Positions 62,931 through 64,000 of a DNA stretch of 64,000 bases are shown here, in pieces. The notes below the pieces were generated by a model, which was not told where the DNA came from, did no database searches, and saw nothing but the letters and a program-made list of their open reading frames with translations. Source of the stretch: an uncultured Elusimicrobiales bacterium. GTDB lineage: Bacteria; Elusimicrobiota; Elusimicrobia; Elusimicrobiales; Elusimicrobiaceae. The DNA lies in the NCBI GenBank assembly GCA_944324645.1, contig CALUXB010000001.1:364837-428836 (forward strand), given 5' to 3'. A program made the translations under genes and the position numbers. Each line of letters begins with the position of its first letter. Positions within the stretch are counted from its first letter, which is position 1.

Positions 62931-63635
62931 TTATATATTTTTTATACGTTTGAGCAAAACACCTACAATGCGCCCACGGAGGGCTTGTTCTTTGTGTTTG
63001 CCATCGGGTGAGACAAATAGAATACGCGTGCCATTTTGTTCCACCCGGCGAATAATATATTGACCCGGCCGGGTTTCTATAAGAAGCATTTTTCCTTGTG
63101 GCTGTTCAGAGCCGGGTTTAACTAAGCACAAGTCGTCGTTGTCGGCTTGCTTGTCCCAGCCAGTATCTGCGGTACGCAGAATGTATTTGGCTCCTTGCGC
63201 ATAGCGGCGCGGCAAGCTCCACCACTCTATAATTTCGCTTTCGTCATAATGGGGAAAATCGGCCGGAACCTGATTTAAAAAAGGCAGTTGCACGCTGTTG
63301 CTTTGTTCCGGGCCCAATTCGGCTTCGTAGTCACGCTCCCCGCCGGCGCTATAAGAACAATCGGCGTCTTGATCGCGCAAGGCGCCCGCGTGGGCGTGTA
63401 GTTTGGGTTCGGGATAGGTGGTGGAGCGGTAGTCAAACAGTTTGAATACGTCAAATGCGTCCATACCAAAAAGCTGGGCCATTTGAGCCACATAGCCCTT
63501 AGAAGGGCGGCGTTTGCCCGTGGTCCATAGGGCGGTGGTGGCGGTGGAAACCCCCAATGTTTTTGCTAACTTTGCCTGAGCCCCACGCAATATTCCTTTA
63601 TTCCATTTTTCTAATTGTTTTTCAAATTTATTCAT
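62931..63635 (-). CDS. XRE-type repressor with a LexA-like fold and no visible catalytic Ser/Lys
   Basis: A 234-aa regulator. The N-terminal HTH (GAQAKLAKTLGVSTATTALWTTGKRRPSKGYVAQMAQLFG) is of XRE/Cro type; the C-terminal roughly 90 residues align with the S24/LexA fold (AKYILRTADTGWDKQADNDDLCLVKPGS, GKMLLIETRPGQYIIRRVEQNG). Where LexA-type proteases have a Ser after Gly-Asp this protein has ADTGW, and the catalytic Lys position reads IIRRV. The repressor is therefore unlikely to cleave itself. The divergent promoter region carries repeated TACTAAC sites, its probable operators. AGGAGG ribosome site. Confidence 0.82.
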   Translation of the reverse strand: MNKFEKQLEKWNKGILRGAQAKLAKTLGVSTATTALWTTGKRRPSKGYVAQMAQLFGMDAFDVFKLFDYRSTTYPEPKLHAHAGALRDQDADCSYSAGGERDYEAELGPEQSNSVQLPFLNQVPADFPHYDESEIIEWWSLPRRYAQGAKYILRTADTGWDKQADNDDLCLVKPGSEQPQGKMLLIETRPGQYIIRRVEQNGTRILFVSPDGKHKEQALRGRIVGVLLKRIKNI

Positions 63636-63683
63636 TCTTTCCTCCTATATAAACAGGCAAGAAGGCGGAAAGAAAGAAAAAGC

Positions 63684-63713
63684 TTGACAAATGCTAACAA
63701 AACTTACTATACT
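63684..63713 (+). promoter_or_regulatory. Rightward promoter overlapped by TACTAAC operator cores
   Basis: TTGACA (63684-63689), 18 nt, TATACT (63708-63713). GCTAACAAAA and TACTAACAAAA overlap it. It drives the structured transcript to the right; the repressor gene reads left. Confidence 0.55.
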
Positions 63714-63717
63714 AACA

Positions 63718-63893
63718 AAAGATAAAGTGCTCTGCTTTGTTCTTTCTCTGTTTTCCTTGGACGTATAAACGCTGGCGAAGCGTTTAGTGGGAAAGGACCG
63801 GGGCTCCGGTCCGGTATCACGGCCCTGTGGTATGTTGTTTCCCACCGTCCCGACCGCATATTTCTTGCCAGAGCTATGCGGTCTTATTTTAGC
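63718..63893 (+). ncRNA. Structured transcript or leader with hairpin and terminator
   Basis: Downstream of the promoter at 63684: hairpin AAACGCT/AGCGTTT (63767-63785), outer stem GTGGGAAA (63787-63794) with TTTCCCAC (63838-63845) enclosing GGACCGG/CCGGTCC (63795-63812), then a terminator-like stem GACCGCATA/TATGCGGTC (63852-63883) followed by TTATTTT. No protein frame is visible. It is either a small RNA or the leader or attenuator of a gene beyond the edge. Confidence 0.45.
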
Positions 63894-63908
63894 AAATAAA
63901 GAGTAACT

Positions 63909-63999
63909 TGAGTTAGTAAAGTTACAAAATAGCAGGTTATTTTTTCTATTTTTATAAAGAGAAAATACATTGAAAGTTTTTGAAATCTTTACTAACTCA
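63909..63999. repeat. Perfect 13-bp inverted repeat, putative operator pair
   Basis: TGAGTTAGTAAAG (63909-63921) and its exact reverse complement (63987-63999), 65 bp apart. Both contain the TACTAAC/GTTAGTA core also found at the promoter near 63710, as expected for binding sites of the neighbouring XRE-type repressor. Confidence 0.55.
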
Positions 64000-64000
64000 G

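Overview
The window is 64 kb of a compact bacterial chromosome. The most likely source is a gut-type Elusimicrobiota (Elusimicrobium-like) bacterium. The reasons are the many scattered single genes for type IV pilin-like proteins with an almost invariant GFTLIELLVVVLIIG start, pyruvate:ferredoxin oxidoreductase metabolism without respiratory genes, a Gram-negative set of lipoproteins and envelope enzymes, and a short Lys/Ala-rich histone-like protein. The placement is inferred from gene content. No rRNA gene is present to confirm it.

Layout. 1-11.4 kb: a partial lipoprotein, an MscS-type channel, an alanine/glycine symporter, an NAD operon (lipoprotein-nadA-nadC-aminotransferase), an OsmC protein, a SIS protein and a phospholipase-D lipoprotein. 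11.4-20 kb: three pilin cassettes between rimO, two more OsmC proteins, an HxlR/cupin pair, tRNA-Asn, a DnaJ-like chaperone, a membrane protein with an HExxH motif and an ankyrin protein. 20-28.6 kb: PFOR, a GT9-like glycosyltransferase, a fourth pilin, nitroreductase, a VTT membrane protein and a macro-domain/deoxyinosine-glycosylase operon. 28.7-35.2 kb: one giant secreted protein (2163 aa) with two caspase-like modules and a C-terminal receiver-like domain. 35.4-48.4 kb: redox and housekeeping genes, cinA, tRNA-Val, ALDH, CYTH, the histone-like gene, nadD-yqeK and a WecA/TagO-like transferase. 48.8-57.5 kb: three more pilins, an acyltransferase pair, yajC-secD-secF and an LTA-synthase-like sulfatase. 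57.5-64 kb: thrS, a frameshifted secreted metalloprotease, yggU-yggS, an unrecognised structured RNA of about 390 nt, a LexA-fold repressor lacking the expected catalytic residues, and a divergent structured transcript at the edge.

Two patterns tie the window together. First, many genes have no Shine-Dalgarno sequence but carry an (often extended) -10 box exactly 6-7 nt before the ATG, so their mRNAs should start at the start codon (leaderless). Second, five of the seven pilin genes carry one shared element: a -35 box, a T10-T12 tract, an extended -10 box and the ATG. In four of the five the ATG sits in the loop of a perfect 16-20 bp inverted repeat whose arms co-vary. The right arm encodes the first residues of the leader (consensus M-x-K-I/M-Y-Q-K). 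It looks like a dedicated switch for a dispersed pilin family.

The NAD genes (nadA, nadC, nadD, cinA) are spread over three loci. The Sec accessory operon, acyltransferase, WecA-like enzyme and sulfatase form an envelope-building theme. Three OsmC proteins, a C_GCAxxG_C_C protein, nitroreductase and aldo/keto reductase form a thiol/redox theme.
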